From positions 1-64,000 of the forward strand of contig NZ_CANTZW010000004.1 of the NCBI RefSeq assembly GCF_947855115.1: 64,000 nt of DNA. Direction: 5' to 3'. The notes under the pieces are model-generated. The model saw nothing but the letters and a program-made list of their open reading frames with translations. It was not told the DNA's origin and made no database searches. Position numbers and translations under genes: made by a program. Shown in pieces: positions 19,025 to 27,660 of this stretch (the first letter of the stretch is position 1; each line of letters opens with the position of its first letter). The DNA comes from an uncultured Parabacteroides sp. GTDB lineage: Bacteria > Bacteroidota > Bacteroidia > Bacteroidales > Tannerellaceae.

Positions 19025-19999
19025 ATGCAAGACATTATCAATCCCATAGATAGGACACTACTGAAAGCTGAATTGACCAAAGAGAAGAGGTTGAGAAGTA
19101 CCAATAAATCGAGGAATGAGATTTATATCGTCACGGCGCACGACTCTCCCAACGTCATGCAAGAGATAGGGCGACTGCGGGAGGTGGCTTTCCGTTACTA
19201 TGGGGGCGGCACGGGCTTCCCGGTGGATATCGACGAGTATGATACCATGGAAGACGCTTACCGCCAACTGATCGTCTGGAGCCCGGAAGATGAGCAGATA
19301 CTAGGAGGATACCGTTTCCTTTGCGGCTCGGACGTGAGGTTCGACGAGAATGGCAAACCGGCCTTGGCGACCTCACACCTGTTTAATTTCTCGGAGAAGT
19401 TTATCAAGGAGATCCTTCCTTATACGGTGGAACTGGGACGTTCGTTCGTGGCCTTGGAGTATCAATCCACCCGTTCCGGCTCTAAGGGCCTGTTCGTGTT
19501 GGATAACCTATGGGACGGACTGGGCGCCTTATCCGTGGTAGACCCTAGCTTGCGGTATTATTTCGGGAAGGTGACCATGTACAATACCTACAACCAAGAG
19601 GCCCGTAATATGATCTTGTATTTCCTCGGATTGCATTTTCCGGACCCGGACCGGCTGATCACGCCCGTACATCCTTTGGAGACGAACATGGACGTGGAGA
19701 AGATGAAATCTCTCTTTCACTACGATAATTTCAAGGACAACTACAAGGTATTGAACCAAGAGGTGCGTAAATTCGGCATCAACGTGCCTCCGTTGGTAAA
19801 CGCTTACATGAGCCTGTCGCCTAAGATGCGTGTATTCGGCACCGCTATCAACCATGAGTTCGGGGAGGTAGAGGAAACGGGTATCCTCATCGCTATCAAC
19901 GAGATATTGGAGGATAAGAAGAAACGGCATATCGAGACGTATCTGGAAGAGGAGTATAAATCCGCCGAGTTGATACGCAAGAATTTCACGGGGGAATAA
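19025..19999 (+). CDS. glsB: GlsB-type N-acyltransferase for glycine lipid (hemolysin-like GNAT)
   Basis: A 324-residue GNAT-fold protein of the old hemolysin group, related to OlsB, which makes ornithine lipids. The segment FRYYGGGTGFPVDIDEYD (about residues 52-69), the GGYRFLCG strand (about 93-100) and ELGRSFVALEYQ (about 135-146) are typical of this family. By analogy with B. thetaiotaomicron it moves a 3-hydroxy fatty acid from ACP to the glycine amino group, the first step of glycine-lipid synthesis; GlsA finishes the molecule. The two genes share a strand with 12 bases between them, in the order glsA-glsB. No clear terminator follows. Confidence 0.87.
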   Translation: MQDIINPIDRTLLKAELTKEKRLRSTNKSRNEIYIVTAHDSPNVMQEIGRLREVAFRYYGGGTGFPVDIDEYDTMEDAYRQLIVWSPEDEQILGGYRFLCGSDVRFDENGKPALATSHLFNFSEKFIKEILPYTVELGRSFVALEYQSTRSGSKGLFVLDNLWDGLGALSVVDPSLRYYFGKVTMYNTYNQEARNMILYFLGLHFPDPDRLITPVHPLETNMDVEKMKSLFHYDNFKDNYKVLNQEVRKFGINVPPLVNAYMSLSPKMRVFGTAINHEFGEVEETGILIAINEILEDKKKRHIETYLEEEYKSAELIRKNFTGE

Positions 20000-20199
20000 A
20001 AGACGGGAACCGTTCTCCCGGTTTATGTCGCATCCTTAGTTGAACCCATTTTCAAAACCCATATCTATCAGCATATGGCGGTGATATTCGCATAGACCTT
20101 ATTATATCGAGATTCCGTGAATCGTGGCAGTAACAATAAATAAGAATAAAAGGCATGCTTTTCGAAGCAAAACGTCTCATTCATATGCATTGTCTAATA

Positions 20200-20231
20200 T
20201 TTGCTATTCTCGGAAAGCATTCTTATCTTAG
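20200..20231 (+). promoter_or_regulatory. Promoter of the cardiolipin synthase gene
   Basis: TTTG (20200-20203), 20 bases, then TATCTTAG (20224-20231) fits the Bacteroidetes -33/-7 pattern with one change in the -7 box. The predicted start near 20238 leaves a leader of about 20 bases. Confidence 0.65.
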
Positions 20232-20256
20232 CAGATCATAGCAAAGAAAGAGTTTC

Positions 20257-21693
20257 ATGTTAGCAGCCATTCACATACAGTTAATCGTTGGTACAATATT
20301 CATCATATTGTATAGTGTCACGATACTGGGGCTGGTATTGGTCATCATCACAGAGAACCGGAATCCACTAAAGACGATCCCCTGGGTAATCGTCTTATTG
20401 TTAGCGCCCGGTATCGGATTGCTTTTCTACTTCTTCTTCGGACAAGACAACCGGAAACAACGAGTCATATCAAGGCGTACCTACAAACGCATCATGAAGA
20501 GGCCGCAAGAGGATAAATTGCCTCAAGATGCCTGTGTAGTTCCAGACCCTTACAAACCCTTATCGACCCTGTTGACCAACACGAACCAATCTTCCCTATT
20601 ATACGGGACGCAAATCACGATCTACACGAACGGGGCCGACAAATTCAAAGATTTGCTGGAAGAGATCAAGAAAGCGACCCATCATATCCATATACAATAT
20701 TATATATTCTGCGATGACGAGATAGGACGGCAAGTGCAACAGCTCCTTATCAAGAAAGCGAAAGAAGGCGTGGAGGTACGCGTGCTTTACGATGACGTGG
20801 GTTGCTGGAACGTAAAGGATCGCTTCTTTAAGGAGATGAAAGAGGCGGGTATCGAGGTGTACGCGTTTTTGAGGGTAGCTTTCCCCGTGCTCACCAGCAA
20901 GGTGAACTACCGGAACCACCGCAAGATCGTCGTGATAGACGGGAAAGTAGGTTTCATGGGAGGTATGAATATAGCCGATCGATACGATAAAGGAACCACC
21001 TGGGGGATATGGAGGGATACACACTTCAAATTCGAGGGGAAAGGAGTGCACGGGCTTCAATCCGTGTTCTTAATCGATTGGTATGTGATCAGTAAAAAAC
21101 TCCTGAACGACCGGATTTACTATCCGGCAGCCCGCATCTATAGCGATAATATCATGCAGATCGCTACCAGTGGCCCGGTTGGTCAATGGAGGACTTTGCT
21201 GCAAGCCACGATTTTCGTGATTGCCAACGCCAAAAAGTATGTCTTTATACAAACCCCTTATTTCCTTCCAACCGAGGGACTGAACCAAGCGTTGCAAACC
21301 GCGGCCTTAGGGGGAGTAGATGTCCGTTTGATGTTGCCTAAACGCTCCGATACTCGTTCCGCAAATATGGCCAGCCATTCCTTTATTGACGAGATGGTAA
21401 AAGCCGGCGTAAAGGTGTACCTTTACAAACCGGGATTCCTGCATTCCAAGCTGGTGGTGTGTGATGACGCATTGGCAAGCATCGGATCTGCCAACATGGA
21501 CTTCCGAAGTTTCGAGCATAATTTTGAGATCAACGCCTTCGTATACCAAAAGGAATTCGCCTTACAAATGAAACGTATTTTCATACACGACATGCATCAT
21601 TGCGAGCGCCTGATCCCGTCTCGCTGGCTAAAACGCCCGCTCAAGCAACGTTTGGCGGAATCGTTTATGCGTCTGTTCTCTCCCCTTCTTTAA
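20257..21693 (+). CDS. cls: Cardiolipin synthase, phospholipase D type
   Basis: A 478-residue membrane enzyme. Two N-terminal membrane helices (about residues 8-30 and 40-60) are followed by a pair of HKD catalytic domains: HRKIVVIDGKVGFMGG near 223-238 and HSKLVVCDDALASIGS near 397-412. It condenses two phosphatidylglycerols into cardiolipin and glycerol. A promoter of its own lies just upstream. Its last 29 bases overlap the end of rsmD on the other strand, so the two transcripts must be complementary at their 3' ends. Clustering with glsAB makes this a small membrane-lipid neighbourhood. Confidence 0.95.
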   Translation: MLAAIHIQLIVGTIFIILYSVTILGLVLVIITENRNPLKTIPWVIVLLLAPGIGLLFYFFFGQDNRKQRVISRRTYKRIMKRPQEDKLPQDACVVPDPYKPLSTLLTNTNQSSLLYGTQITIYTNGADKFKDLLEEIKKATHHIHIQYYIFCDDEIGRQVQQLLIKKAKEGVEVRVLYDDVGCWNVKDRFFKEMKEAGIEVYAFLRVAFPVLTSKVNYRNHRKIVVIDGKVGFMGGMNIADRYDKGTTWGIWRDTHFKFEGKGVHGLQSVFLIDWYVISKKLLNDRIYYPAARIYSDNIMQIATSGPVGQWRTLLQATIFVIANAKKYVFIQTPYFLPTEGLNQALQTAALGGVDVRLMLPKRSDTRSANMASHSFIDEMVKAGVKVYLYKPGFLHSKLVVCDDALASIGSANMDFRSFEHNFEINAFVYQKEFALQMKRIFIHDMHHCERLIPSRWLKRPLKQRLAESFMRLFSPLL

Positions 21694-22222
21694 GGAAGAT
21701 GCTAAAGTTCACGGAACCATATACCCGGCGCTGATAAAAATAAGGTAAGGAGGAGAAATCATTGGCCTTGGGATGTTCCATGACAAATATCCCGCCATCT
21801 CTCAGCAAGTCACGGTCGAGAATTAGGGAAGGTATTTCCGGTAATTCCGGCAAGGCATACGGAGGGTCGGCAAAGATAAAATCAAAACCCTGCCGGGGGG
21901 CCGAACTTAAATAACGGAAAACATCCCCACGTATCAGGGTCAACGCATCCGTCTTCAACTCTTTCGCAACCTTGGCGATAAAAGAGGCATGAGCGTTGTT
22001 TTTCTCTACGGCGGTCACATTCCGGCATCCTCGCGAGATCAACTCAAAGGAGATGCTTCCGGTTCCGGCAAAAAGGTCTAGCGCATCCATGCCTTCCAGA
22101 TCCACCAAGTTATTCACTACATTAAAAATATTCTCTTTCGCGAAATCCGTCGTGGGACGTGCGCTAAACGAAGAGGGCACGTCAAAACGGCGACGACCGT
22201 ATATACCGCTTATTATTCGCAT
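21665..22222 (-). CDS. rsmD: RsmD, 16S rRNA (guanine-966-N2)-methyltransferase
   Basis: A 185-residue SAM-dependent enzyme that methylates G966 of 16S rRNA. It shows MRIISGIYGRRRF at the start, the SAM loop ALDLFAGTGSISFE near residues 47-60 and the catalytic DPPY motif in IFADPPYALP near 118-127. The frame stays open to 22633, but the extra 137 residues have no family similarity and lie antisense-in-frame to the neighbouring gene, so the ATG at 22222 is used. It overlaps the DUF3822 gene by 10 bases at its start and cls by 29 bases at its end. Confidence 0.95.
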   Translation of the reverse strand: MRIISGIYGRRRFDVPSSFSARPTTDFAKENIFNVVNNLVDLEGMDALDLFAGTGSISFELISRGCRNVTAVEKNNAHASFIAKVAKELKTDALTLIRGDVFRYLSSAPRQGFDFIFADPPYALPELPEIPSLILDRDLLRDGGIFVMEHPKANDFSSLPYFYQRRVYGSVNFSIFLKEGERTDA

Positions 22223-23046
22223 ACTAACAAAGATATTAAATCCATAGGGGCTTTCGCCACATCCGCTCCCAGCAGATACGTTTCCGATGGAATTTCCATC
22301 GGCTCGACATGGCGCAAATAAATTCGCAACCGCTCCATAACCCGTGTCTGTGAAGAGGATTCTCCCAATAAATACAACCGGTCTTCTTCTTGGTCTAATC
22401 CAACCTGCCTCCACACATATAATATATAATACATTATATCGTTTAGCTGATCGACCTGGTAAGAGTTTACAAACAAGAGTTGCCCTTGGGCGTAACACAC
22501 CACGTCCATTCGCTTCCGCTCTATCACGACATACATTTGCCGGGTTAAACCGGCCCCGCTCCATCTCTTCCATAGCGTTAGCGGGGAAGTCATATAATGG
22601 GAGAAAGCCGGGTGTAACAGAGAACGAGAACAAAACTCGTAGACCTCCTCGTCTACGCCAAACACCAACTTAGCCCGTTGCTCTCTCAAGGTATCGACCA
22701 AGCAATGCCGCCCAGAGGCAGAGAAACTAAAATCCAGCAACCGCTCTTCCTTATTATCTAAGAAATAATCATTCGGGACTAAGCTATATATCGGAGATAC
22801 ACAGATCACATGAATCCTCTTATACATCCATGCAAGGAAATCATTGGCGAAGAAGAACTCCTTAAGGGAAATGATGAAAGATACCGCCCGGTCAAATTCC
22901 ACTTCCCTGTAAAAGAAACTTCCTCCAACCGAGGGCTCGTACCCGGAAAAAGAAAGTCCACCCGACCGAAGCCGGATGGACACTATATACTTTTCCGAAT
23001 TATCAGTAGTTAACGTATCAGGAACGCTGATAGTCATACGAGCCAC
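22213..23046 (-). CDS. DUF3822 family protein
   Basis: A 277-residue protein of the Bacteroidetes family DUF3822. The fold is thought to resemble the actin/hexokinase-type ATPase domains, but the function is not known. No signal peptide or membrane segment is visible; the protein should be cytoplasmic. Its stop overlaps the start of rsmD by 10 bases, and this DUF3822-rsmD pairing recurs in the phylum as far as I recall, hinting at a link to ribosome maturation. The family name is from recognition of the sequence pattern; it is not a search result. Confidence 0.75.
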   Translation of the reverse strand: MARMTISVPDTLTTDNSEKYIVSIRLRSGGLSFSGYEPSVGGSFFYREVEFDRAVSFIISLKEFFFANDFLAWMYKRIHVICVSPIYSLVPNDYFLDNKEERLLDFSFSASGRHCLVDTLREQRAKLVFGVDEEVYEFCSRSLLHPAFSHYMTSPLTLWKRWSGAGLTRQMYVVIERKRMDVVCYAQGQLLFVNSYQVDQLNDIMYYILYVWRQVGLDQEEDRLYLLGESSSQTRVMERLRIYLRHVEPMEIPSETYLLGADVAKAPMDLISLLVCE

Positions 23047-23049
23047 TGA

Positions 23050-23685
23050 TTATTCCCAGTTACCTGCGTTGTTATTAATTTCCTCCAAGGAACCTACGCG
23101 CAATCCCGGGAACTTACCTTGTTTCTCGGCTTTGTCGATCAAGTTGAAAGTCAACTGAGCGTCCATACCACGCAAATACTCTTTGTAAGGAACCTCACAA
23201 GCGAATACTTTGATCTCGTAACCGGAACCAGACTTTAAAGTAGCCGTATCCATCTTGAAAGTAATCTTCTCGCCCGGAATAGCCGGCACATAACGCATAC
23301 TTGCTACGTCATAATCCTTACCCAGCAACGTATCTTTAGCCAATACCCACATGGTATCACGTCTGATTAAACCTTTCTTAACAGCTTCCTGCTCGGTCAT
23401 ACCCTTCTCTAATTGTTCGTCAGTCAATACACCTTCCTTGATCAAGAACGGTAATTTCTCCGTGTTCAAGAATTTCTCCAAGTCGTCGAAGCTTCCGGCA
23501 TGCGTCTTATGCATGTTCTTGTATTCGATCTGAGCCTTACGAATGTCGATCAAACGGGCAATAATCGCGTCGTCACGAATCTCTTTTTCTGCATCGTATT
23601 CCCTCGGTGCCTGAATACTTCTATAGCACATGTAAACTAGCAGTACAACTGCGGCAGCTAATAAAATCTTTAATGTAACTTTCAT
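23050..23685 (-). CDS. Membrane-anchored protein with pilin-like N-terminus, unknown function
   Basis: A 211-residue protein with one N-terminal membrane helix (about residues 4-21) and an exported soluble part. After the helix, the long amphipathic stretch including RLIDIRKAQIEYKNMHKTHAG with a following SFDDLEKFL is shaped like the first helix of a type II pseudopilin. There is no prepilin cleavage motif and no pilus gene nearby, so it is a look-alike or a co-opted fold. Related genes of about this size occur widely in Bacteroidales as hypothetical proteins. It is 3 bases upstream of the DUF3822 gene and has its own -7 box. Confidence 0.7.
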   Translation of the reverse strand: MKVTLKILLAAAVVLLVYMCYRSIQAPREYDAEKEIRDDAIIARLIDIRKAQIEYKNMHKTHAGSFDDLEKFLNTEKLPFLIKEGVLTDEQLEKGMTEQEAVKKGLIRRDTMWVLAKDTLLGKDYDVASMRYVPAIPGEKITFKMDTATLKSGSGYEIKVFACEVPYKEYLRGMDAQLTFNLIDKAEKQGKFPGLRVGSLEEINNNAGNWE

Positions 23686-23719
23686 GGTTTGTATTGTTTT
23701 TTGAATTTATTTCGTTCGG

Positions 23720-23727
23720 CAAATTTA
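23720..23727 (-). promoter_or_regulatory. Promoter -7 box for the pilin-like gene
   Basis: TAAATTTG on the minus strand matches TAnnTTTG. It predicts a start near 23713 and a leader of about 28 bases. This would drive the three-gene run down to rsmD. Confidence 0.55.
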
Positions 23728-23778
23728 AAAAAGAATATTTAATACACTACCTTTATCGCGAAAATTATTGCGATCAAA

Positions 23779-25194
23779 ATGATAAATAGTTACATAAGCC
23801 ATCAAATCGAACGAAATTTTCCTTATAAACCGACGGAGGATCAGTTTTTAGCGCTCCATACGCTTACCGAATTCCTCTTGTCTGAACAACCAGACAGCCT
23901 TCTGCTGATGAACGGTTACGCAGGAACCGGAAAGACCTCCTTGGTCGGGGCTTTGGTGAAAACACTTAATGAATTAAAGCAAAAAGCATTCTTGCTGGCT
24001 CCTACCGGACGGGCCGCCAAGGTTTTCTCGGGTTATGCTGGCCAAAAAGCGTATACAATTCATAAAAAAATCTATCGCCAACGAGCGTTTTCCAATGAAC
24101 CGACAGGATTCATGCCTGCGGATAATTTACATAAAGATACACTTTTCATCGTCGATGAGGCCTCTATGATCGCCAACGAGGGCTTGGATTCATTCGTTTT
24201 CGGCTCCGGACGTTTACTGGACGACTTGATTCAGTACGTCTATTCCGGCGACAACTGCCGCCTGGTCTTAATGGGAGATATCGCCCAGCTTCCTCCGGTG
24301 ACGCAAACGGAAAGTCCCGCCTTGAATCCCGAGGTACTACGGGGCTATAACCTACAGGTTTGGGAGATAGCGTTGACCCAAGTCGTACGCCAAGGCGAGG
24401 ATTCCGGTATCTTATATAACGCAACTCGGTTACGAGACGCCCTACGGAACAGTACGGTCGAGAGCTTTCCGAAATTACGATTAAAGGGTTTCTCCGATTT
24501 CACGAAAGTCAACGGGGATGAACTGATCGAGGAAATATCCTCAGCCTATAGCCGTGACGGTATAGAAGAAACAATGATTATCTCCCGCTCGAATAAACGG
24601 GCTACGATTTATAATAATGGTATACGTAACCGAATCTTATACAGGGAAGAAGAGTTATCGTCCGGCGATCGTTTAATGGTAGCCAAGAATAATTATTACT
24701 GGACGGCGAATTGTAAAGAAATGGATTTTATAGCGAACGGAGAGATTATTCAAGTAATACGGGTACGTCGTGTCACGGAGATGTATGGCTTTCGTTTCGC
24801 CGACATCACGGCTCGTTTTCAAGATTACGATCTGGAGATCGACCTGAAAATCCTCCTGGATACTTTACAAACCGATTCTCCCGCACTTCCCAAAGAACTA
24901 AACGACAAGCTGTTCTACAACATATTAGAGGATTACGAGGATATTCCTACCAAGGCGGGTAAAATGAAAAAGATGAAGGTAGATCCTCATTACAACGTCG
25001 TACAGGTAAAATACGCCTATGCGGTAACCTGCCACAAAGCGCAAGGCGGTCAATGGATGAACGTATTTCTCGATATCGGTTACATCACGGAGGAAATGCT
25101 CGGCGAGGATTTCTACCGTTGGCTCTACACGGCTTTTACCCGGGCTACTCATCACCTGTATCTGGTGAATTTACCGGATGAGTTCGTCGGATGA
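23779..25194 (+). CDS. RecD-like SF1B ATP-dependent DNA helicase
   Basis: A 471-residue helicase of the RecD/Dda type. Walker A GYAGTGKTSL is at residues 46-55, the Walker B LFIVDEASMI near 122-131, and the C-terminal UvrD-C2 motifs VTCHKAQGGQW and YTAFTRATHHLYLV lie near 418-428 and 448-461. It lacks the large N-terminal domain of RecD and RecD2 and no recB or recC is near, so it probably acts alone in repair or replication-fork processing. It is divergent from the pilin-like gene; TACCTTTA at 23749-23756 is a poor -7 candidate. Confidence 0.9.
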   Translation: MINSYISHQIERNFPYKPTEDQFLALHTLTEFLLSEQPDSLLLMNGYAGTGKTSLVGALVKTLNELKQKAFLLAPTGRAAKVFSGYAGQKAYTIHKKIYRQRAFSNEPTGFMPADNLHKDTLFIVDEASMIANEGLDSFVFGSGRLLDDLIQYVYSGDNCRLVLMGDIAQLPPVTQTESPALNPEVLRGYNLQVWEIALTQVVRQGEDSGILYNATRLRDALRNSTVESFPKLRLKGFSDFTKVNGDELIEEISSAYSRDGIEETMIISRSNKRATIYNNGIRNRILYREEELSSGDRLMVAKNNYYWTANCKEMDFIANGEIIQVIRVRRVTEMYGFRFADITARFQDYDLEIDLKILLDTLQTDSPALPKELNDKLFYNILEDYEDIPTKAGKMKKMKVDPHYNVVQVKYAYAVTCHKAQGGQWMNVFLDIGYITEEMLGEDFYRWLYTAFTRATHHLYLVNLPDEFVG

Positions 25195-25241
25195 TTTACA
25201 ATATTTTAAGATCGAAACTGGCAACATTGGCAAGAAATACG

Positions 25242-25249
25242 TACTTTTG
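25242..25249 (+). promoter_or_regulatory. Promoter -7 box for the gene run at 25304-28352
   Basis: TACTTTTG matches TAnnTTTG exactly. A start near 25256 gives a leader of about 48 bases. No -33 TTTG at the usual distance. Confidence 0.6.
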
Positions 25250-25303
25250 TTGCAGAACATACATATGTCCGGATGATTCGCAACATCTGAAAAACATATT
25301 GAA

Positions 25304-26050
25304 ATGGCAAACAAGGAAAAAATAGATTATCTATTGGCAGATATCAGGGAGTTGGAGAGGTTGGCAACCGGAATGAGGGATGCGGAAATCTATCCCGCCT
25401 CTTTCTTTAACCAGACATTCCAGTTAACCCACAAGGTATTGAAGGAACTTCATGCGTTGGAAGAGTTTCAGCTAGAGGTTTTGCGTAAGCAAATGGAGGA
25501 ACATCAACGGCTTATCGATTCCATTCCCGTAGGCAAGCCTTTACAGATGCCGGAAATAAAACCGGTTCCGGAGACATCCCCTGCCACCGAGGTCGTACAG
25601 GTAGAAGAACCTATCGTTGAGACAATCACCCCGATAATCGAGGAACCGACCGTTGAAGAGTCTATCGTCGAAAAACCGGTGGTCGAGGAATCGACTGTCG
25701 AAGAACCGCTCCCGCAGGAAAAGATCATGCGAGAGGTTATCCCTACGAAAGAGACAGAAATTCCCCATAAAACCGTATTAGCGGATAAATCAAGCATCTC
25801 ACTGAATGATATTTTGGAAAAGAAAAAACTTTCTGATTTCCGCAAGGCATTCAGCTTAAACGACCGTTTTCGTTTCCGGAGGGAATTATTCGGAGGAAAC
25901 GAGGAGAAAATGAACAAGGCGATCGCAGACCTGAACGATCTCAGTTCGTACGAGGAGTCGATCTCTTACCTGAGCAAAGTATTGAATTGGAATATAGAAG
26001 ACGCCTCCGTAGCCGATTTCGTCAAGCTATTGGAAAAGCGTTTCTCTTAA
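25304..26050 (+). CDS. Conserved Bacteroidales protein with Val/Glu-rich linker, unknown function
   Basis: A 248-residue cytoplasmic protein. An N-terminal helical part (about residues 1-75, probably coiled coil) is joined by an acidic, proline-containing linker (about 85-150) built of degenerate VEEP/VEES units to a conserved C-terminal helical domain (about 165-248, beginning SLNDILEKKKLSDFRKAF). The linker is likely disordered. I do not know a function. It has its own -7 box and is 12 bases before rsmI, so the two are probably co-transcribed. Confidence 0.75.
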   Translation: MANKEKIDYLLADIRELERLATGMRDAEIYPASFFNQTFQLTHKVLKELHALEEFQLEVLRKQMEEHQRLIDSIPVGKPLQMPEIKPVPETSPATEVVQVEEPIVETITPIIEEPTVEESIVEKPVVEESTVEEPLPQEKIMREVIPTKETEIPHKTVLADKSSISLNDILEKKKLSDFRKAFSLNDRFRFRRELFGGNEEKMNKAIADLNDLSSYEESISYLSKVLNWNIEDASVADFVKLLEKRFS

Positions 26051-26062
26051 TTATAGTATGAT

Positions 26063-26767
26063 ATGGCAAAATTGACTGTAGTCCCAACTCCTGTCGGCAA
26101 CTTGGAAGATATGACGTTCCGGGCGATCCGTATTCTAAAAGAAGCTGATCTTATTTTAGCGGAAGATACCCGTACGACCGGCATATTGCTGAAGCATTTC
26201 GAGATACAGAACAAGATGCAATCCCACCACAAATTCAACGAGCATAAGACGGTGGAGCAAATCGCCGCCCGTATCAAGGGAGGCGAGAACATCGCCCTTG
26301 TCTCCGATGCCGGTACGCCGGCCATCTCCGATCCGGGATTCATGCTGGTAAGGGAATGTGTTCGCCAAGGGGTAGACGTAGAGTGCCTGCCCGGAGCTAC
26401 AGCTTTCGTGCCCGCTTTGGTCGCATCCGGATTACCGAACGAGAAATTCTGCTTCGAGGGGTTCCTTCCCCAAAAGAAAGGAAGACAGACCCGGTTGAAA
26501 GAACTAGCATCGGAATACCGGACTATTATTTTTTATGAATCACCTTTCCGTTTGGTCAAGACATTGACGCAATTCGCCGAGTTTTTCGGAACGGACCGCC
26601 AGGTATCAGTATCTAGGGAGATCTCCAAAATACACGAGGAGACCGTACGAGGTTCCTTAGAAGAAATAATCCGGCATTTTACCGTGAACGAACCTAGAGG
26701 TGAGATTGTTATTGTATTAGCAGGCTTAAAAGATAAAAAAGAAAAAGAGACAGAAAAAGATGTTTAA
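26063..26767 (+). CDS. rsmI: RsmI, 16S rRNA (cytidine-1402-2'-O)-methyltransferase
   Basis: A 234-residue SAM-dependent enzyme of the tetrapyrrole-methylase fold that 2'-O-methylates C1402 of 16S rRNA. The start block VPTPVGNLEDMTFRAI is near residues 7-22, AEDTRTTGILLKHF near 33-46 and LVSDAGTPAISDPGF near 80-94. It completes the m4Cm1402 modification begun by RsmH, encoded 9 kb away. It is shorter than E. coli RsmI (286), lacking the C-terminal extension, which is common in this phylum. Confidence 0.96.
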   Translation: MAKLTVVPTPVGNLEDMTFRAIRILKEADLILAEDTRTTGILLKHFEIQNKMQSHHKFNEHKTVEQIAARIKGGENIALVSDAGTPAISDPGFMLVRECVRQGVDVECLPGATAFVPALVASGLPNEKFCFEGFLPQKKGRQTRLKELASEYRTIIFYESPFRLVKTLTQFAEFFGTDRQVSVSREISKIHEETVRGSLEEIIRHFTVNEPRGEIVIVLAGLKDKKEKETEKDV

Positions 26768-26787
26768 CTTAACAAGCAAAAAAGAAA

Positions 26788-27660
26788 ATGAAGAAAGTAT
26801 TATTAGTATGTGTCTGCACAGCCATGCTGGCCTCTTGCGGCCAAAATTCAGCGGATTACAAGAAATTAAAGGCTGAGAATGATTCTCTGCGTATCGAGAA
26901 TACGAAAAACACGGAGGAACTTAATGATATGCTCTCCACCCTAAATGATATTGAATCTAATTTTCAATCTATACGTGATGCCGAGAATTATTTGACAATC
27001 CAACAACAAACCGGGGGTGAGTTAAACTTGTCACGCAGGGATCAAATCAAGCAAAACATGCAATTGATCAGCGAGACCTTGAAGAAGAACAAAGAACAAA
27101 TCAGCCAGTTGGAGGAAAAATTGAAGAAAAGCGGCATCCAATCCGCCGCGCTACGTAAGACGATCGATCGCCTTTCTTCCGAACTGGATCAAAAGGCAAC
27201 GATGATTGTCGCCTTGCAAGAGGACTTGGCGAAAAAGAACGTGCGTATCCAAGAATTAGACGAGATGGTAACTTCCTTGAATGAGGACGTGGAAAATCTA
27301 GCCACTACCGCAGCCGCGCAATCCGAGAAACTGAACGCTCAGGACAAAGCCCTTCATACGGCTTATTACTGCTTCGGAACTTCCAAGGAATTGAAAGAGC
27401 AGAAGATTTTATCCGGTGGCGGATTGTTCTCCAAGTCTAAAGTATTGCAGAGTGGTTTCAACAAGGATTATTTCATCTCCATCGATATCCGTGAGGTAAA
27501 GGAAATCCCTTTGTTCGCAGGCAAGGCAAAACTGAAATCCAATCATCCGGAAGGGTCTTATGAGTTCATAGAGGATGAAGATGGCAACTTGAGCTTGAAG
27601 ATCAATGACGAAAAAGCTTTCTGGAGCCTAGGTAAATATTTAGTGATCGAAGTTGGATAA
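26788..27660 (+). CDS. Coiled-coil lipoprotein, unknown function
   Basis: A 290-residue predicted lipoprotein: signal peptide ending in MLASC with the lipidated cysteine at residue 17. A long coiled coil follows (about residues 22-190, including EQISQLEEKLKKSG), and then a small globular C-terminal domain (about 200-290). It is likely anchored to the inner leaflet of the outer membrane facing the periplasm. No enzyme motif is visible. It sits 20 bases after rsmI and its stop overlaps the start of the next gene in TAATG, so it belongs to this operon. Confidence 0.8.
   Translation: MKKVLLVCVCTAMLASCGQNSADYKKLKAENDSLRIENTKNTEELNDMLSTLNDIESNFQSIRDAENYLTIQQQTGGELNLSRRDQIKQNMQLISETLKKNKEQISQLEEKLKKSGIQSAALRKTIDRLSSELDQKATMIVALQEDLAKKNVRIQELDEMVTSLNEDVENLATTAAAQSEKLNAQDKALHTAYYCFGTSKELKEQKILSGGGLFSKSKVLQSGFNKDYFISIDIREVKEIPLFAGKAKLKSNHPEGSYEFIEDEDGNLSLKINDEKAFWSLGKYLVIEVG

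Noticed and set aside
22223..22633. 137-residue N-terminal extension of rsmD
   Set aside because: It lies opposite the codons of the DUF3822 gene, has low-complexity Arg/Gly content, and the RsmD family start is at 22222.
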